This document shows positions 27,201-46,251 of a stretch of 64,000 nt of DNA, piece after piece. The notes under the pieces were generated by a model. It did not search any database and was not told the origin of the DNA. It was given only the letters and a program-made list of their open reading frames with translations. This DNA is from Atherinomorus stipes (Eukaryota; Chordata; Actinopteri; Atheriniformes; Atherinidae): NCBI GenBank assembly GCA_023101725.1, contig JALJCO010013434.1, forward strand, positions 1,381,501 to 1,445,500. Direction: 5' to 3'. How positions within the stretch are numbered: the stretch's first letter is position 1; each line of letters starts with the position of its first letter. The translations under genes were made by a program, and so were the position numbers.

Positions 27201-27585
27201 CTCACCAAGTCTTTTAAATTCTTTGTATGTTTAAGTCACAGTCCTCCTTCCCTCCTTCCTTTGGGTATGGGAGAAGAGCTGGAAAATCACCTCCTCAGCA
27301 CTTTTCCTTAAACTCTTCTTGAAAAACTTATGCGTTTAAGGAATGGTGGTATGATAGGTGATAGACTTAAAAAAAAAAAAAAAAAAAAAAACACCACTTG
27401 ACATGAAAACATTGTGCATATATACAGATAATTTATCTTGCAATCTGTGTGTGTTTTAGGTGTCTCTGCTACCCAGACAGGATGTTCAGAAAGTGACCCG
27501 AGTGATGCTGAAGGATCTACTGGTGTGTATGGAGCAGGAACCAGTCCTGCGTCACTCTCTCATCCTCTACAAAGCAATGCTTTAA
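11749..27585 (+). CDS. taf4b: TAF4B, TFIID subunit 4B (15 coding exons)
   Basis: Fifteen exons chain in phase to 703 residues: 11749-12217, 13230-13351, 13450-13551, 15236-15364, 16011-16133, 16554-16643, 17802-17951, 19555-19687, 21910-21994, 22695-22855, 23789-23919, 25720-25845, 26447-26503, 26725-26832, 27460-27585. TAF4-family proteins scaffold TFIID at RNA polymerase II promoters and pair with TAF12 through a histone fold; TAF4B is the gonad-enriched paralog. Visible: a Pro/Thr/Gln-rich N terminus with LMLVSQQALTQ, the TAFH/NHR1 domain (VKKCKNFLVTLIKLASS) in coding exons 5-7, and the conserved C-terminal domain from about residue 468 (INDVAFMAGVNL, ATQECLRGLLEKLTA, ANITALAAIGPRKKRPL) ending in EQEPVLRHSLILYKAML. 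Human TAF4B is about 862 residues, so the linker is shorter. The choice of TAF4B over TAF4 rests on size and on the kctd1-aqp4 neighbourhood. Confidence 0.9.
13230..13351 (+). CDS. taf4b: taf4b coding exon 2
   Basis: After atggcag, it encodes MMLIRSDSGQLMLVSQQA and ends CAG|gtgcgt. It aligns with the human VLIKSNSGPLMLVSPQQ segment. Confidence 0.85.
13450..13551 (+). CDS. taf4b: taf4b coding exon 3
   Basis: This 34-codon exon (VPTAPGSKTTEKVTVIRMAT...) lies after a 98-base intron and ends GTG|gtaaag. An internal gtaaca after TTEK could be an alternative donor. Confidence 0.75.
14150..14400 (-). repeat. Possible degenerate LINE endonuclease fragment in a taf4b intron
   Basis: Minus-strand translation gives broken blocks such as QLGKLDHNW and CSTREN that resemble the endonuclease segment of fish Rex1-like LINEs (consensus order: pyrimidine-loop TRG-N, then ALGKSDH). 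The open frame over it is not a host gene. Weak evidence. Confidence 0.3.
15236..15364 (+). CDS. taf4b: taf4b coding exon 4
   Basis: This 43-codon linker exon (VIGVAPKSAVAQNLSS...) runs from gtttag to CAG|gtgagt. It has little conservation of its own; phase and splice sites support it. Confidence 0.75.
16011..16133 (+). CDS. taf4b: taf4b coding exon 5 (TAFH start)
   Basis: 41 codons with the TAFH/NHR1 hallmark VKKCKNFLVTLIKLASS, flanked by gccaacag and CTG|gtaatg. The hydrophobic face binds cofactor peptides in TAF4-family and ETO proteins. Confidence 0.92.
16554..16643 (+). CDS. taf4b: taf4b coding exon 6 (TAFH middle)
   Basis: 30 codons, EAEEFTEQLYDALKSTPQPC then LVPFLK, between ggatag and AAG|gtgact. 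It aligns with human EAEEFTRKLYVELKSSPQPH. Confidence 0.92.
16985..17545 (-). repeat. Degenerate Tc1-like transposase remnant
   Basis: Minus-strand blocks such as PPWSPNLKII and KSFGVSFKKPGELFLKN resemble the end of Tc1 transposases (SPDLNPIE, then SKEELWGVLQEAW). The copy is heavily decayed and lies in the intron between taf4b coding exons 6 and 7. Confidence 0.5.
17802..17951 (+). CDS. taf4b: taf4b coding exon 7 (TAFH end)
   Basis: 50 codons from ttaccag. KSLPAVRSLTSDAQLFIQQ completes TAFH; a Ser/Thr/Pro-rich linker follows. It ends CAG|gtaacc. Confidence 0.88.
17982..18190. repeat. Palindromic MITE in taf4b intron
   Basis: About 209 bases with near-perfect inverted ends: gaggggtgggcaatcctggt at the left and the reverse complement gtcaggggtgggcaatcctg at the right. 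Symmetry extends far inwards, so the single strand would fold as one long hairpin. There is no coding capacity. A diverged relative lies at 51874-52082. Confidence 0.8.
18380..19425 (+). mobile_element. Decayed Tc1-like transposon with a second Tc1 nested inside
   Basis: Inverted ends cagtcagtcacaaaagtgtg (left) and a matching right end are flanked by TA. The plus strand retains a transposase piece, GGGSAMVWGCMSSAGIGELL. From about 18860 to 19375 lies a different Tc1 on the minus strand, with its own end (TACAGTGGGTAGGGAAAGTA read on that strand) and the transposase start MRSKELSEELRDRIVARHRS. Both are inactive fragments. Confidence 0.8.
19555..19687 (+). CDS. taf4b: taf4b coding exon 8
   Basis: 133 bases encoding a basic linker (RMAVRPGLMTMAQSRNYM) between aaattcag and TCAG|gtaaca, ending in phase 1. 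Confidence 0.8.
21910..21994 (+). CDS. taf4b: taf4b coding exon 9
   Basis: 85 bases from ttttatag to TGCAA|gtaaag. It carries the frame from phase 1 to phase 2, as the next exon requires. Sequence is GAFSMKQAVAQDPSHSTKF and on. Confidence 0.82.
22130..22545. repeat. Inverted pair of Penelope-like fragments with hammerhead-like cores
   Basis: Two arms of about 140 bases in opposite orientation (minus 22130-22275; plus 22400-22545) flank a short spacer. Both carry CTAAAGA, a short hairpin and GAAAC, followed by a shared block including tctgctctgcaaat and gctacatccagcttgtg. The CTGANGA...GAAA layout is the catalytic core of hammerhead ribozymes, known from terminal repeats of Penelope-like retroelements. 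Both copies carry G-to-A in CTGA, so activity is unlikely. The family call is inference. Confidence 0.45.
22695..22855 (+). CDS. taf4b: taf4b coding exon 10 (TAF4 domain start)
   Basis: 161 bases. DDDDINDVAFMAGVNLREEN is the first strongly conserved C-terminal block, where TAF4 pairs with TAF12. It ends ATAG|gtgcag, phase 1. Confidence 0.93.
23789..23919 (+). CDS. taf4b: taf4b coding exon 11
   Basis: 131 bases encoding VSHATQECLRGLLEKLTALA, close to human ISQATQERLRGLLEKLTAIA. The donor is AAG|gtacag. Confidence 0.93.
24747..25333 (+). mobile_element. 5'-truncated Tc1-like element in taf4b intron
   Basis: This is the 3' part of the transposase (MKTLEWPSQSPNLNLIEMLW and following) plus the right terminal repeat, ending at TA at 25334. 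It is the same family as 56373-59079. A run of 14 C at about 25155-25168 interrupts the terminal repeat. Confidence 0.8.
25720..25845 (+). CDS. taf4b: taf4b coding exon 12
   Basis: 42 codons, VSDVRSQLRFLEEIDRLKKK and an acidic/basic helix. The acceptor is ctacag and the donor AAG|gtaagc. Confidence 0.92.
26447..26503 (+). CDS. taf4b: taf4b coding exon 13
   Basis: A 19-codon exon, SRSNTEDPQLQQLKQRARE, matching human SRSNKEDPEQLRLKQKAKE. It is flanked by atcacag and GAG|gtgtgt. Confidence 0.92.
26725..26832 (+). CDS. taf4b: taf4b coding exon 14
   Basis: 36 codons with the conserved ANITALAAIGPRKKRPLD. The acceptor is ctacacag and the donor CAG|gttaga. Confidence 0.92.
26995..27205 (+). repeat. 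Dispersed SINE/LINE-like repeat, copy 2
   Basis: Diverged copy of the family described at 58686-59020: gttctccagcttcctcccat, cattcatgttgggttagct, gatgaactggcaacctgtct and an end in atggatggatgaatgg. It lies in the last taf4b intron and is preceded by a short (GT)n run. Confidence 0.65.
27460..27585 (+). CDS. taf4b: taf4b coding exon 15 and stop
   Basis: 41 codons plus TAA. VTRVMLKDLLVCMEQEPVL followed by LILYKAML is the conserved extreme C terminus of the TAF4 family (human ...LRDLIFCMEQEREM). Confidence 0.92.
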   Translation: MSLLPRQDVQKVTRVMLKDLLVCMEQEPVLRHSLILYKAML

Positions 27586-29279
27586 TCTGTGTAACTTAAT
27601 GACTCAATCTGTCTAATTATAATCTGTAGTCTGTGTTGGATGATCCTGAATGTTGGGATGTTTTCATTTGTTCATTTGTTTTCTTGTTCTGGTTACTTGA
27701 TTTATTAGTTAGTTGATCAGAAGGTGCAATATTGCTAGATCAACTACAGTAATTAATTTCTTTCTTATTGTCATCTTATTTTTGGTTTTTCTTTGAAATT
27801 ATTGTTTGTGGGTGGGGAAAAAGTCAGGTTAATATATTGAACCTTAGTATGGACATTGTTAAATAGTCATGTTCTGCACCAGAGTTGAAAAAGTATAGTT
27901 ACAACTTGAGTTTGAGTTGTTGTTTTTTTTGGGGGGGGGGGGGGGGGGGGGGATTTCAATCTATCTGATTGTTTAATTTTTCAATATTAAACTTAAATCA
28001 TTTTCATCAAACTTGTTTTTGTTTGTTGTCATTTTACCTATAGTAAATGCTAAACAACTTGTAGCTAAGAAATAAGGGACAGATTAAGTTAAAGTGACGA
28101 CGTAACGATAAGGTGTGAGAATCTTTAGATATTACGCCACTCAATTTGTTTCCAGTTGGGGTCACAATTTGATTCATAACAGCCCTCAATATAAAACTAT
28201 TCTTGATTCATATAAGATTTCTAATTTCAGTCTGTTCATGCATCTGTCAAGATAAGTTTATGGAGTTTTTGTGTTTTAAAGAATTTTAACTGGTGACAAT
28301 AGAAATAATACTACCACATAATCAGTAGCCTGAAAGCTGTATTTTTATTCATTAGAATCCTTCCAGTTTTAAAAATGAAATTTTATGCAATAATGAAGAA
28401 ATGAGTCCTTTCCAATCTGTTGAGTCTACAGGTTTGTTGGTGGAAGAATGTGGGTTTATGACATTGTGAGCACGAAAAGAGACCTTATCACATCTTCCCA
28501 GAGACAAAGGGAGATATCACCTCGCCAGGGGGTCTTATTAGTGGGGAGATGAGTAAAGACTGATGAGTTCTCCGTTGGAGAACTTCTACTGCGGGATGGA
28601 AGAGGTATCCAAGGAGGAGGTTGTACAGTGACAAGAGGGTGTATAAAAAGCAATGCTTGACAAATGTATTCAGTTCAGCATTTGCCTACGACCTATGTTG
28701 GACTCCTCTGGTTTGAGTAATAAGTAAGTAAGTAAGAAATTTATTTTATAGCGTTTTAAAAAGGAGAAAATGAAGCCTTGATCAAGCCTGTCTTCTCACA
28801 GATCTGAGTTTGTTGTTCACTCACAGGATAAGTTTTCCAACAGTTGGATAGCAAAACAAAAGATGCTGAAAGTTCACCTGTTCCCACAGATCACTGGATT
28901 ATTTCTGAATCATGAGTCAGATTTGTAAACGGTGGATTTACCGCTGTGGCACTTTGGCTGAGCTGGATTGACTCTCCCGCACCCTGACGTGTCCTCTCCT
29001 CATGCTTCCGTCTCAGCTGTGTCATCATTTAACCCGTCATGTGAGTCTAAGTCCACAGCTAGAAGGACGATTAAAAAGTTTTGTTTCTGCCGAGAGCAAC
29101 TGCAATTTCACATGCCAGCAGTTGCTTTCAGGTGTTTTCCTCATTTGTCTGAACTCTTGAAACAAACTAAAGAACCTGGGCGTCATTTTTTATTCTGAGC
29201 TTTCTTTTATTCCTCATATAAAAAATGTTACAAAAATAGGTTTTTATCATCTTAAAAATATAATGTTCCCAGAATGAAC

Positions 29280-29525
29280 CCATTTAATAATAATACTTTA
29301 TTAATCCCAATTAGAATGCTAATTAGGGAATTCATTCTCCACATTAATCCATCTCAGGTTGAACCTGAGAGCGGTGGGCAGCCAATTACAACACCTGGGG
29401 GTCGGTCGGGGACTTTGCTCAGGGGTCCATGGTGGTTCACCTCGGTGCCATGTCAGGGACTTGAACCTGGGTCTGCCACGCTAAGGCCTGTGACATTGCC
29501 ACTAGGCTACCCACTCCCCCCATAA
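29280..29525 (-). repeat. tRNA-headed SINE
   Basis: Read on the minus strand it starts with a tRNA-like head carrying an A box (TAGCCTAGTGG) and B box (GGTTCAAGTCC), then a body, and ends in a gggattaataaagtatt tail. The same type of tail occurs at 32313-32430. There is no anticodon arm of a functional tRNA. Confidence 0.7.
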
Positions 29526-29589
29526 AACACTCTGACCACTCAGCCACACACCTTACTACTCAGTCACTTACCTGCGCTCTCTCTTGGGC

Positions 29590-30660
29590 CAACACTAAGG
29601 TCCTGATGCATGCTTTTATCTCCTGTCATTTGGACTATTGTAATGCCCTGCTCTCTAGTCTTCCCAAAAAGACCATTTCTTACAATTACTCCAGAATGCA
29701 GCGGCAAGAGGGTGGGAGCACATTCCACTGGTATTAAAATCACTGCATTGGCTCCCCATGCATCTCAGGATCAAGTTCAAGGTTCTTTTGTTAGTTTTTA
29801 AATGTCTTAATGCTCTTGGACCGTCTTCTTTATCTCTTCTGCTTGTATCATATCAACCCTCGTGGACCCTGAGGTCCTCTGGCTGCAGTCTGTTAATCAT
29901 CCCAAGAGTTGAATCTAAAACCCATGGGGAGGCTGCATTCAGCCATTATGACCTCCATCTATGGAACAGCCTGCTGGATGGCATCAGGACCACAGAGACT
30001 GTTGATATTTTTAAAATGAGACTCAAGACTCCCCTTTTTAATTTGGCTTTTAGCTGATTTCATTTACTCTTTTATTTCAGTTTTAATATTTTTAATATAT
30101 GACTTGTAAGGATTTTCATTTATTCTCTTAGGATCATCATTTTATCAATTGTCTTGTTACATTTTACTATTATCTAATTCTTATTTTTAATAGATGAATA
30201 CTAAATTTTTATTTATATTTTATAATAATTTTTAATAACTATGCATTGCCTGTTCTTATCTTTGCTTACTTTCTTTTAATCTTTTAGTTTTTAGCTTCAG
30301 TTTTTCCTCATGGGGACCCTCCATGCTGGGAGGTATACCTGGTCTACCTGCAGGTATGCAGTCCTGGGGATCCACTGGGTCTGGAGGACTGGGAGGCTCT
30401 ACACCATGTGTGGAGCTTACGCTGGTCTATCTGGGTCGGGGTGGTCTCTCTGGCAGTGCTACTTGTGGCTGCGGACCGTGGCGCCTCAGCGTGGATGGTG
30501 TTTTTTTTCTTACCCGGATCCTCACTGTTTTGCCATGTTACATGACTTTTTATGCTGTATGTGTGTGCGTGGATCTGTATGCGGGGGTGAAAAGGACGGA
30601 TTTTCATGTTTTTATCTTTTTTTATGTTTGTTAAGCACTTTGTGTTGCAAAGTTGTATGA
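29590..30660 (+). mobile_element. 5'-truncated LINE (L2/Rex-like), reverse transcriptase C-terminal remnant
   Basis: Disrupted frames encode the typical tail of fish L2-type LINEs: a LDYCNALLSSLPKKT-like block, then a block around SLLLVSYQPSWTLRSSGCS and LWNSLLDGI. It ends with a gcactttgtgttgc motif typical of the 3' end. The equivalent, less decayed block is at 57888-58382. It is broken by frameshifts and is not a gene. Confidence 0.75.
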
Positions 30661-31149
30661 AAAGTTTGATGTAATTTTGATTAAAGGGTCTAAATATTTT
30701 TCAAAATGACATAAAAAAAATTATTTGTGTAACATTGTCTGGGCTATTTTCTTTGTGTTGTGAATCCCATCTCTCCACCCTCCTTTTTTTTTTTTTTTTT
30801 TAGATTAAATGTACAAAATTATAGCAACACAAAGGAGTCTGAATACTTATGAGGTGCTGGTAGAGGTGTCTCTTGTACTGTTTATACTGCATTCGCTCCA
30901 CCTTTTAATGTTTCTGGAGGAATTAAAGTGTAAATCAGACTGTTTTACACAATACTTTGTTATATTATAAAGACCTTTAATGCAGTGTGTTGACCAAAAG
31001 CGGCACATGCTGTCAATTTTATTTTTAGAATTCTCTATAAATGTATGATGGTATAATGTCACAATGTGAAAAGACATTTATGTTTTAAGGATGCTAAACA
31101 CACCTCAGTAATCGTAATTTTATCCAAATGCGAACACGATTCCCATCCT

Positions 31150-31984
31150 TTAAAGGATAACTTTCTTTTTTTTTCAACCTGGACCTAGGAGTTAATACGG
31201 GCATTTACTCACCGGTAAAATTTCTGTAGCACTTTGACTCCTTTGGGTGATATGTACTGTAGATAAGTCGCCCTCCAGCATATATCCCTGTAATGGGAGA
31301 GATGGGGCAGCAGGAGTGAACCTCTCTATAAGGCATTATCTGTAGCAAAACTCCTTCATTTCACCAATACTTTAAGATGAATAAACGAGTATTATTGTCC
31401 TGTGAGTTCAGAGTTATCTCTCTGTTAGGTATTGAGGGCTTTCTCTACACTCTACAGGCTGCGTGCGCCCCTGATGTGCAAGTACCCCCGCCTGCGGCTT
31501 GCAGGACACGGATATTAGGGAGAGGGACCCAACTGCAGTCACAGTACGTCGCCATATATCCAATCCACGCCGGAAGTTCCAATCGGAAGTTTCTTTTTCA
31601 TGTAACTTACTAAAATCTAACCCTGCCCCTGACCCTTCTCCTAATCCTAACCACCCGACTACATTATATGCATCTGTTTGCAAGCTGCAGATAGTTACTC
31701 TTGGTGGTATTTAACTAACTTCCGCATGAGACCTCCTGTATGGATTGGATATATGGCAGCGTCCTTGTCGGTCATTGTAACTACAGCTGGGTACTCTTGA
31801 TATTAGGTGACGCTGGACATCCGATGGCAGGACCAGATAGTGAGGTTAGGGTTTAGGTTAAGGCTAATCTAAATGTCGTCCAGAGGAGTCAAAGTGATAC
31901 AGAAATTTTACTGGTGAGTAAATGCACATACAAACTCCTAGAAAATAAGGTCCCGGTTGCAAAAAAACGAATGTTATCTTTTAA
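31150..31984. repeat. Non-autonomous DNA transposon with inverted ends
   Basis: The left end (ttaaaggataactttc, then gagttaatacgggcatttac) is repeated in inverted orientation at the right (tactggtgagtaaatgc ... gataacattcg read in reverse). About 835 bases, no transposase. Each end lies at TTAA. It sits just beyond the 3' end of kctd1. Confidence 0.6.
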
Positions 31985-32131
31985 TGCCCCATCAGTCCCT
32001 GCACTTACATAGTTTTTCTAAATAAATTCTCTCTCTTTTTTTTTTTACTTATACTCTCAGATGATAATCTAGAAAGTGTGTACAGTAACAGCAGAATTCA
32101 AAGTCACATTTAACTGCAACAGTTTGCGCCT

Positions 32132-41172
<9,041 letters not shown>

Positions 41173-41203
41173 ATTGCGGTCTGTGAAGGAGTTCTCCGGC
41201 AGC

Positions 41204-41221
41204 GCGCATGCGCTATATTGG
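41204..41221 (-). promoter_or_regulatory. NRF1 palindrome and CCAAT box at the kctd1 long-isoform start
   Basis: GCGCATGCGC (41204-41213) is the exact palindromic NRF1 consensus; an inverted CCAAT lies at 41217-41221. Both are within 50 bases upstream of the ATG in a GC-rich patch, suggesting a CpG-type promoter. Confidence 0.5.
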
Positions 41222-42506
41222 ACCGCAGCACTAAAAGCCTTTTGTGTTTAAGTGACCTTCAACCGTGCACGCGTGTTTTTAAGGTACAGGCGGCGAGCGC
41301 AGAATTTGGATGCGCGCTCCCTGACAAAAAAAGCTGCAGTACTGGACTGGATATGAGACCAGCGGCATCACTGCGATGGAGGAGTGACCTCCAACAGAAA
41401 AACACCATTATTTACTTTATTTTAAACACAGTGCATATTTGTAAGCTGCAGCTAATGCAAAAAAGGGCTAATTAAGATGAGTTCTAATGAATTATGCAAG
41501 TGATTTAACGCCTTTTTTATCATTCAGATAAGGGTTTTGCTGCAGTTATAGCCTGGGGTCCAGTTGGTCTGTTTTGTGTATCATTGTAGCCTGCACTATG
41601 AGAGCGGAAACACAGAAGTTATGATATAAGTTATGACATAAACTTGTGCTGTCCACATTATTAAATTTGATAAAAAGCTATTAAATCAAATCATGAAAGT
41701 AAGATTTAATGTAACAATAAGGGAATCTAAGTCTTATCAGGGAATTTGCATCACTAAAGGTAAAGTAAGACCTTACATAATCATCAGTGGCTGACAAGTG
41801 GCCATGGGCCAAAAACAAGTAACTCAGTTACATTAGTTGTTATTGTGATGCAAATACACAACAGAAATATCAAGAAACAACATTTCATGAATGGACCTCT
41901 GAATGAGGTGCACTTTTTTTGAGAACTTTGAAAAGTTGACTCCCACATCCCCATTTAAACCTTTTTCAATTTCTACCCTTTATGGCAAGACTGACCCCTT
42001 TGACTTTTGTGAGAATATCATCTTGCTGACTTAATAGTTCAAAGCATTTGGTCCGCTTTATTGGTGCTGGAAGAAAGCAACATTGACCCATGAATCCAGC
42101 ACCAATAAAGCAGACCAAAAAGATGATGCCTGACATCATCTTTTTTTCTTTTTCTTTTTGACTTCCTAATAGAGAATCTCATTTTGCTCTGCTATATATA
42201 TAGCTATACAGTGCAGTTAGTAATAGTATTAATTTACACATTCACATTAATTTTACACAATCACATTGTTGGTGATTTCTTTTTTTTTTGGTCATCTCTT
42301 CTTCCTGCTTTGGCTGCAGGAATACACAGCTGTGATTGGCCATCTGCTGTCAGCTCTGCCCCTTCTACATTAACATGCACATGTCAGGGAAACTGAGCTG
42401 ACTGGCATGGATGATATTTAAACATTATTACTGCTAAGTGAGATCTCCACTGTTAGGGTAAGTTAAACCAGATATACCAGAGGAGAAGATGATTTAAATT
42501 GTAATA

Positions 42507-44063
42507 CAGTGAGTGCAGAATTATCAGGCAAATGAGTATTTTGACCACATCATCCTTTTATGCATGTTGTCTTACTCCAAGCTGTATAGGCCGAAAGCCT
42601 ACTACCAATTAAGCATATCAGGTGATGTGCATCTCTGTAATGAGAAGGGGTGTGGTCTAATGACATCAACACCCTATATCAGCTGTAGTAGGCAAACAGA
42701 ATTATTAGGCAACTTAACAATAAACAAATATATACCCATTTCAATTATTTATTTTCACCAGGGAAACCAATATAACAGCTCAACATTCACAAATATACAT
42801 TTCTGACATTCAAAAACAAATCAGTGACCAACATAGCCACCTTTCTTTGCAAGGACACTCAAAAGCCTGCCATCCATGGATCCTGTCAGTGTTTTGATCT
42901 GTTCACCATCAACATTGCGTGCAGCAGCAACCACAGCCTCCCAGACACTGTTCAGAGAGGTGTACTGTTTTCCCTCCTTGTAAATCTCACATTTGATGAG
43001 GGACCACAGGTTCTCTATGGGGTTCATATCAGGTGAACAAGGAGGTCATGTCATTAGTTTTTCTTCTTTTAGACCCTTTCTTGCCAGCCATGCTGTGGAG
43101 TGCTTAGATGCGTGTGATGGAGCATTGTCCTGCATGAAAATCATGTTTTTCTTGAAGGATGCGGACTTCTTCCTGTACCACTGCTTGAAGAAGGTGCCTT
43201 CCAGGAACTGGCAGTGGGACTGGGAGTTGAGCTTGACTCCATCCTCAACCCGAAAAGGCCCCACAAGCTCATCTTTGATGATACCAGCCCATACCAGTAC
43301 CCCACCTCCACCTTGCTGCCGTCTGAGTCGGGCTGGAGCTCTCTGCCCTTTACCGATCCAGCCACAGGCCCATCCATCTGGCCCATCAAGACTCACTCTC
43401 ATTTCATCAGTCCATAAAACCTTAGAAAAATCAGTCTTGAGATATTTCTTGGCCCAGTCTTGACATTTCAGCTTGTGTGTTTTGTTCAGTGGTGGTCGTT
43501 TTTCAGCCTTTCTTACCTTGGCCATGTCTCTGAGTATTGTACACCTTGTGCTTTTGGGCACTCCAGTGATGTTGCAGCTCTGAAATATGGCAAAACTGCT
43601 GGCAAGTGGCATCTTGGCAACTGCACAGTTGACTTTTCTCAGCTCATGGGCAGTTTTTTTGTGCCTTGGTTTTTCCACACGTTTCTTGTGACCCTGTTGA
43701 CTATTTTGAATGAAACGCTTGATTGTTGGATGATCATGCTTCAGAAGCTTGGCAATTTTAAGAATGCTGCATCCCTCTGCAAGATATCTCACTATTTTTT
43801 ACTTTTCGGAGCCTGTCAAGTCCCTCTTCTGACCGATTTTGCGAAAGGAAAGGAAGTTGCCTAATAATTCTGTTTGCCTAATACAGCTGATATAGGGTGT
43901 TGATGTCATTAGACCACACCCCTTCTCATTACAGAGATGCCCATCACCTGATATGCTTAATTGGTAGTAGGCTTTCGGTCTATACAGCTTGGAGTAAGAC
44001 AACATGCATATGGAGGATGCTGTGGTCAAAAAAATCATTTGCCTAATAATTCTGCACTCCCTG
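42507..44063 (-). mobile_element. Tc1-like transposon, nearly complete
   Basis: A 1557-bp element bounded by inverted ends CAGTGAGTGCAGAATTATCA (left) and cagggagtgcagaattatta (right, read inward) and flanked by TA on both sides. The terminal repeats are long (about 200 bases) and contain a second internal copy of the gaattattaggcaac motif. It encodes a minus-strand DD34E transposase. Confidence 0.92.
42821..43837 (-). pseudogene. Tc1-like transposase with two nonsense codons
   Basis: The 339-codon frame needs no frameshift: it runs from IGQKRDLTGSEK (start ATG apparently mutated to ATC), through stop TAA at 43799-43801, then KIVRYLAEGCSILKIAKLL (helix-turn-helix), LWTDEMRV (first Asp), FMQDNAPSHAS (second Asp), stop TGA at 43046-43048, and SPDMNPIENLW (catalytic Glu), ending GGYVGH. 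Few lesions imply a young copy. Confidence 0.88.
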
Positions 44064-46245
44064 TAAACCTGTATTTCTTCTCTCTGAAGTTATTTGATAT
44101 GGAATAATTTGGGATTTTGTGGCTAAACTGATGGCTAATGGAGTTTGCAGTCTAGGCTACAGCTGTTCTGCAGACAAAACTCTGACTTTAATTATTGTAA
44201 TTATTTTGCTAACGACGATATGCTGACAGGTTTACTATTTTGCTATTATATAAGTATATGTCATTAACCTGTTTGTTAATTTCATGAGTTTGCATGAAAT
44301 AGTTTGGTAAGTGGAAGCAAAAGAGCAACAAGTTCATTTGGCACCCAAAGGTGGCTGAGAAAAATCAAACGCAATCAAATCAGAAGCAGTAAAGTAGAAG
44401 CTACCACGGTTCTTTGTTTCCAAGTGTTTCATTTGCCCAGCAAGGAGTGTATGATAAGGAAATAACAACTGAGCTCACTCTGCACAGACGGAAAGCTCCA
44501 ACATTGACATTTTATTAATGATCTCCCTCTTCTCTCTCTCTCTCTTGCAAGATTAAAACACTTTCACTCGGTTTAACTTTGCGTTTATTTTCTTTATTTC
44601 TCACTGGACATTGGTAAAGGGGAAAAAAAAAAGCCACAAGAAGCCTCTGGAAAGCTCTGTGTTTGCAGCTTTAGGGCCATCTGCTGGTAAACAAGAGCAC
44701 AAGCCACTGCTCATCCAACCTGCAGCAAACTTTGCAGCATCCATAATAATGATAATGACTGAATGATCTGTGATGTTCATGTAATCATAAACAGTACATC
44801 AACACTGGTTTTGTTGGGCTTAATTAAACTTATTTAGTTGTTAAAGATAATGATTATCATTATTGTTATTGGCTGATATATAGCTAAATATTTCCCAACT
44901 GGTGTGAAATAGCAACTCTGGAAATTTTCTATTAACTTAATTTTAGACTCCTCTGGTAGAGCAATCACCATCATCATGTTTAAAGTTCATCACCATTACT
45001 GTATGTTTAAAATTCTTTTAGATTTGATCTCAAGTTTGTTGTAATATACTTACTGATATTAACACGTCAAGTCTAAACGATTTAATCTAATTTTGTTGAC
45101 TACAGTGCTAAGGAAACTGAACATGGATCTGGATGCTGCTAAGTTAGCAAGATTCAAGCTTGCATAAAGCAAACAAGTTTTTTTTAATCCCTCTGTCTTT
45201 GTTGGATCAGGTCAGATTTTTTTTTTTTTTTTTTTTTTTATCATGACAAAGCAAACAGTTTTCTCATAATCTTTTACCTTTATCTAGACATACGTTTCAG
45301 GATGAGTTTAGTTTATTGGCATCTTGTAAGCTTTAACTAAATCTAACACCAATCTCTTGCATAGATCTGAAATCAGAATATTTTACAGAAACTTGTGTTC
45401 GTTTGTGCTTCAAAAACCTTTACTCGCATATTTACAAATATTGTCTTTCGACTGTGGAAGTTGGACAACCTGAAAAGGATCCTTTTACACTAAAGGAGAA
45501 CATATTAACTCCACATGCACACATGTAAGTATATAACCACACATATATGAAATATTAACATATTACATTTAACCTAGCTGTCCCTGAGCAAGTTGCCACA
45601 GTCTGTCTTACCGCTCATGCCATTACATTTCATGGCAAATACTGATTTTTAGACACAAGGCAGTTGTTAAAGTCTTGGATTCTGCCTGAATTTTAAGGAA
45701 AAAAGAATCACATTTGTGCAGCAAACCTGTCACATTTTTTATTAAGATTAAGTATCAATCATTTTCAAGCAAAGCGATTTTCTTTGCCATCATAACTAAA
45801 CATCACAAACTGAACACTTGACCACTGAATATGTTTCTTTGCCTCGTGCACACTTGCTGTGTAAATTATTGGTCTGCCATATCAGATTTTCACCAAAATT
45901 CCTTAAAAATTTTCAGGCCCAGCTAAATAACGAGTGTTAAAATTTTGAGACCCTTTTACAGCATTTCAAATGATCATTATACCACAGGTGGTGCCGCAAT
46001 TGGATAATTCATATTAGTACTTACAGCCACACTTAACATAATCAGATAATGTTACCATGGCAACTGTATGCACTGTATTGCTTCGTCCCCTCAAATAGCT
46101 GCTTACGGCCAGATTTTTAGATGCGATTTCTCCTGTAAGGGAGGTTCAGTGATGAATTTCCTGCGGGTGCTCAGCCAGTTGCTATCTTCAAATCTCCTCT
46201 TGCACTGAGCACAAGCACAGAGTTGTCAGCAGTGCTTCTTAGCTT

Positions 46246-46251
46246 TTTATT
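46246..46251 (-). terminator. Candidate polyadenylation signal of aqp4
   Basis: AATAAA on the minus strand, 221 bases beyond the aqp4 stop codon. It is the nearest canonical signal. Confidence 0.45.

Larger units (their letters stand above)
27586..32131. other. Intergenic region between convergent taf4b and kctd1
   Basis: The two genes are tail to tail. The taf4b 3' UTR must begin at 27586 and the kctd1 3' UTR ends within the right part. Contents: a run of 22 G at 27931-27952, a SINE, a LINE tail, an inverted-repeat element, and otherwise AT-rich DNA. No coding exon was found. Confidence 0.6.

Noticed and set aside
29455..29525. tRNA gene on the minus strand
   Set aside because: A and B boxes are present but the arms do not pair as a tRNA, and it continues into a SINE body and tail.
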